In this document: in pieces, positions 5,783-7,094 of the stretch
Layout of the letters: each line of letters begins with the position of its first letter
Position numbering within the stretch: the first letter of the stretch is position 1
Source of the DNA: an uncultured Selenomonadaceae bacterium
Lineage (GTDB): Bacteria > Bacillota > Negativicutes > Selenomonadales > Selenomonadaceae
Direction: 5' to 3'
Length of the DNA stretch: 7,094 nt
NCBI GenBank assembly: GCA_905233325.1
Contig: CAJODU010000102.1
Span: 1-7,094 of the forward strand
Program-made: the position numbers and the translations under genes
The notes under the pieces: model-generated
What the model was told of the DNA's origin: nothing
The model's input: only the letters and a program-made list of their open reading frames with translations
Database searches by the model: none

Positions 5783-7012
5783 TCAGGCTTGATTGCGTTT
5801 AGAAGTGAGATATTCGTCCATAGCCTCCGCCACCTGCTTGGAATATTTGACGGCAAGCACAACATTTTTGGAACCGGCAACAACGTCACCACTCGCAAAA
5901 ACACCCTCGTGGGAGGTCTTGCCGCCATCATCGACTATAATCAAGCCCTTGTCGTTCACGTCCAGATTGGCGGTTGTGCTGACAATCTTATCCTTAGGCC
6001 CTTGACTGATTGCAATGATTGTACTGTCCGCAAGCACCAGGACAGGCTCTTCTTCACGGACGAGGTTGCCTTCATCATCATAAATTCTTGGAATGAATAC
6101 AGGACCTTTGTCTGTAAACTCTTTTATCTGCATACCCTGTTGAATATCAATGCCGTCGACCTGCGCATAATCCAACTCGCGCTGGCTGGCGGCTATTCTT
6201 TGTCTTCGAGCGTAAATGGTGACGTGGCGGCTGCCCATTCTGACAACAGTCCTGGCAACGTCAATGGCAGAGTTGCCGGCACCGATAATCGCCACAGTAT
6301 CGCCGAGGTCATAAGCCTCAGGATTTTGCAAATAATCAATGGCAAAATGAACATTGCCGAGAGACTCGCCCTTGCAGTGAGTACGATTAGGTCGCCATAC
6401 GCCGGTGCCGATGAATACTGCATCATAGCCGTCAGAGAAGAGATCGTCAAGATGAATTGCACCGCCGATGGAGGTATTTGGTCTGAAGTGAATACCCATT
6501 TGACGCAGCTTGACTTGATAGCGGTCTAAAATCATTCTCGGAAGTCTGAAGGCAGGTATACCATAGCGCATCATTCCGCCAACTTTATCCATTCGCTCAA
6601 AAATGGTAATATCATAACCGCGCTCAGCAAGTTTGATTGCAATGGTGATTCCGGCAGGACCCGCACCGATGATTGCAACTTTCTGCCCTTTTTCCGCCTC
6701 ACGATTGAGAATAACTTTGTCAAGATAGGCGTCGGATATGTAATTCTCTATGCTTGGAATGTTGATAGCTGCACCGCGACGCCCTTGTATGCAGTTACCT
6801 TCACATTGATTTTCATGATCACAGACAAGCGAACAGACCACAGAAAGCGGGTTATTCTCAAAGAGCATTTTCCCCGCAGCCTCTGATTCACCGGCAAGAA
6901 AAAGCCTTATCATCTCAGGAATATTTGTCTCAACGGGACAACCCTTCAATCTGCAAAGGGGTTTCTTACATTGCAGGCAACGCCTTGCCTCATTAAGTAC
7001 GTGAACAGCCAT
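5783..7012 (-). CDS. GltD/PreT-type FAD- and NAD(P)-dependent oxidoreductase (glutamate synthase small-subunit-like)
   Basis: A 409-residue flavoprotein of the glutamate synthase beta-subunit family, which takes electrons from NAD(P)H through FAD and two 4Fe-4S clusters to a partner enzyme. The N-terminal cysteine domain is complete: C12, C15, C20, C25 and C60, C64, C70, C74. The FAD-binding GAGPAG lies at 116-121, the NAD(P)-binding GAGNSA at 244-249, and the second FAD motif ASGDVV near 373-378. It starts at the ATG complementary to 7010-7012, with GGAGG (7021-7025) 8 nt away. It is shorter than classic GltD (about 470) and near the length of PreT, the dihydropyrimidine dehydrogenase subunit (about 410). 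No large-subunit partner is visible, so the electron acceptor is unknown; a partner gene could lie beyond either side. It converges on ftsE with 4 bp between stop codons and no terminator hairpin. Confidence 0.88.
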   Translation of the reverse strand: MAVHVLNEARRCLQCKKPLCRLKGCPVETNIPEMIRLFLAGESEAAGKMLFENNPLSVVCSLVCDHENQCEGNCIQGRRGAAINIPSIENYISDAYLDKVILNREAEKGQKVAIIGAGPAGITIAIKLAERGYDITIFERMDKVGGMMRYGIPAFRLPRMILDRYQVKLRQMGIHFRPNTSIGGAIHLDDLFSDGYDAVFIGTGVWRPNRTHCKGESLGNVHFAIDYLQNPEAYDLGDTVAIIGAGNSAIDVARTVVRMGSRHVTIYARRQRIAASQRELDYAQVDGIDIQQGMQIKEFTDKGPVFIPRIYDDEGNLVREEEPVLVLADSTIIAISQGPKDKIVSTTANLDVNDKGLIIVDDGGKTSHEGVFASGDVVAGSKNVVLAVKYSKQVAEAMDEYLTSKRNQA

Positions 7013-7064
7013 CGTTAAATCCTCCGTTTCTATATCTTTTGCTCATTATTTAATAATCTGTTTC

Positions 7065-7077
7065 TTCACAAAGTGAA
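7065..7077. repeat. Inverted repeat TTCAC-AAA-GTGAA upstream of the oxidoreductase
   Basis: Perfect 5-bp arms around AAA lie about 53 bp upstream of the oxidoreductase start, where a promoter or operator would be expected. The arms equal those of the palindrome at 239-252, but the spacer is 3 instead of 4 bp. AT-rich DNA at 7048-7058 could supply a -10 box, but I could not settle on a promoter. Confidence 0.3.
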
Positions 7078-7094
7078 TTTTTCCTGCATTATTG

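Overview
The window looks like chromosome from a low-to-moderate GC bacterium of the Firmicutes type. Genes are preceded by strong GGAGG-like ribosome binding sites, promoters are sigma-A-like (TTGACA, 17 bp, TACACT), two starts look like TTG or offer TTG alternatives, and intergenic DNA is very AT-rich. The gene content (SorC-type regulator, DUF47 plus Pit, RadA, PHP phosphatase, FtsE, GltD-like flavoprotein) would fit Negativicutes or Clostridia, but I cannot fix the lineage from sequence alone.

Layout. 1-225 (minus): N-terminal part of a SorC-family regulator, cut by the window edge. 226-768: a long AT-rich divergent regulatory region with a promoter for each side and three copies of a CACATATG element. 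One copy is a perfect palindrome over the regulator's own ribosome binding site. Another lies between the -35 and -10 of the promoter facing the phosphate genes. 769-2421 (plus): DUF47 (PhoU-like) protein and a PiT-family phosphate permease, 15 bp apart, a typical low-affinity phosphate uptake pair. 2469-3869 (plus): radA, DNA repair and recombination ATPase. 3870-4247: no clear gene, but a strong promoter with A/T-tract upstream DNA, about 265 nt of highly foldable transcript and a strong intrinsic terminator only about 18 nt before the next ribosome binding site. 4248-5096 (plus): PHP-domain phosphatase of the histidinol-phosphatase type. 5127-5778 (plus): ftsE, broken by a net loss of about 20 nt and not followed by ftsX. 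5783-7012 (minus): GltD/PreT-type FAD/NAD(P) oxidoreductase, convergent with ftsE and only 4 bp away from it.

How it works together. DUF47 and Pit form one transcription unit that could be controlled by the divergent regulator. The most novel-looking element is the 3946-4213 RNA. It folds into a long rod with a large asymmetric bubble, and a segment in its apical part can pair with the 5' arm of the terminator, as an antiterminator would. It could be a cis-acting attenuator or riboswitch-like leader for the PHP gene, or a stand-alone 6S-like RNA. I recognise no known riboswitch or T-box consensus in it. The ftsE locus appears to be decaying or rearranged, unless the lesion is a sequencing error.
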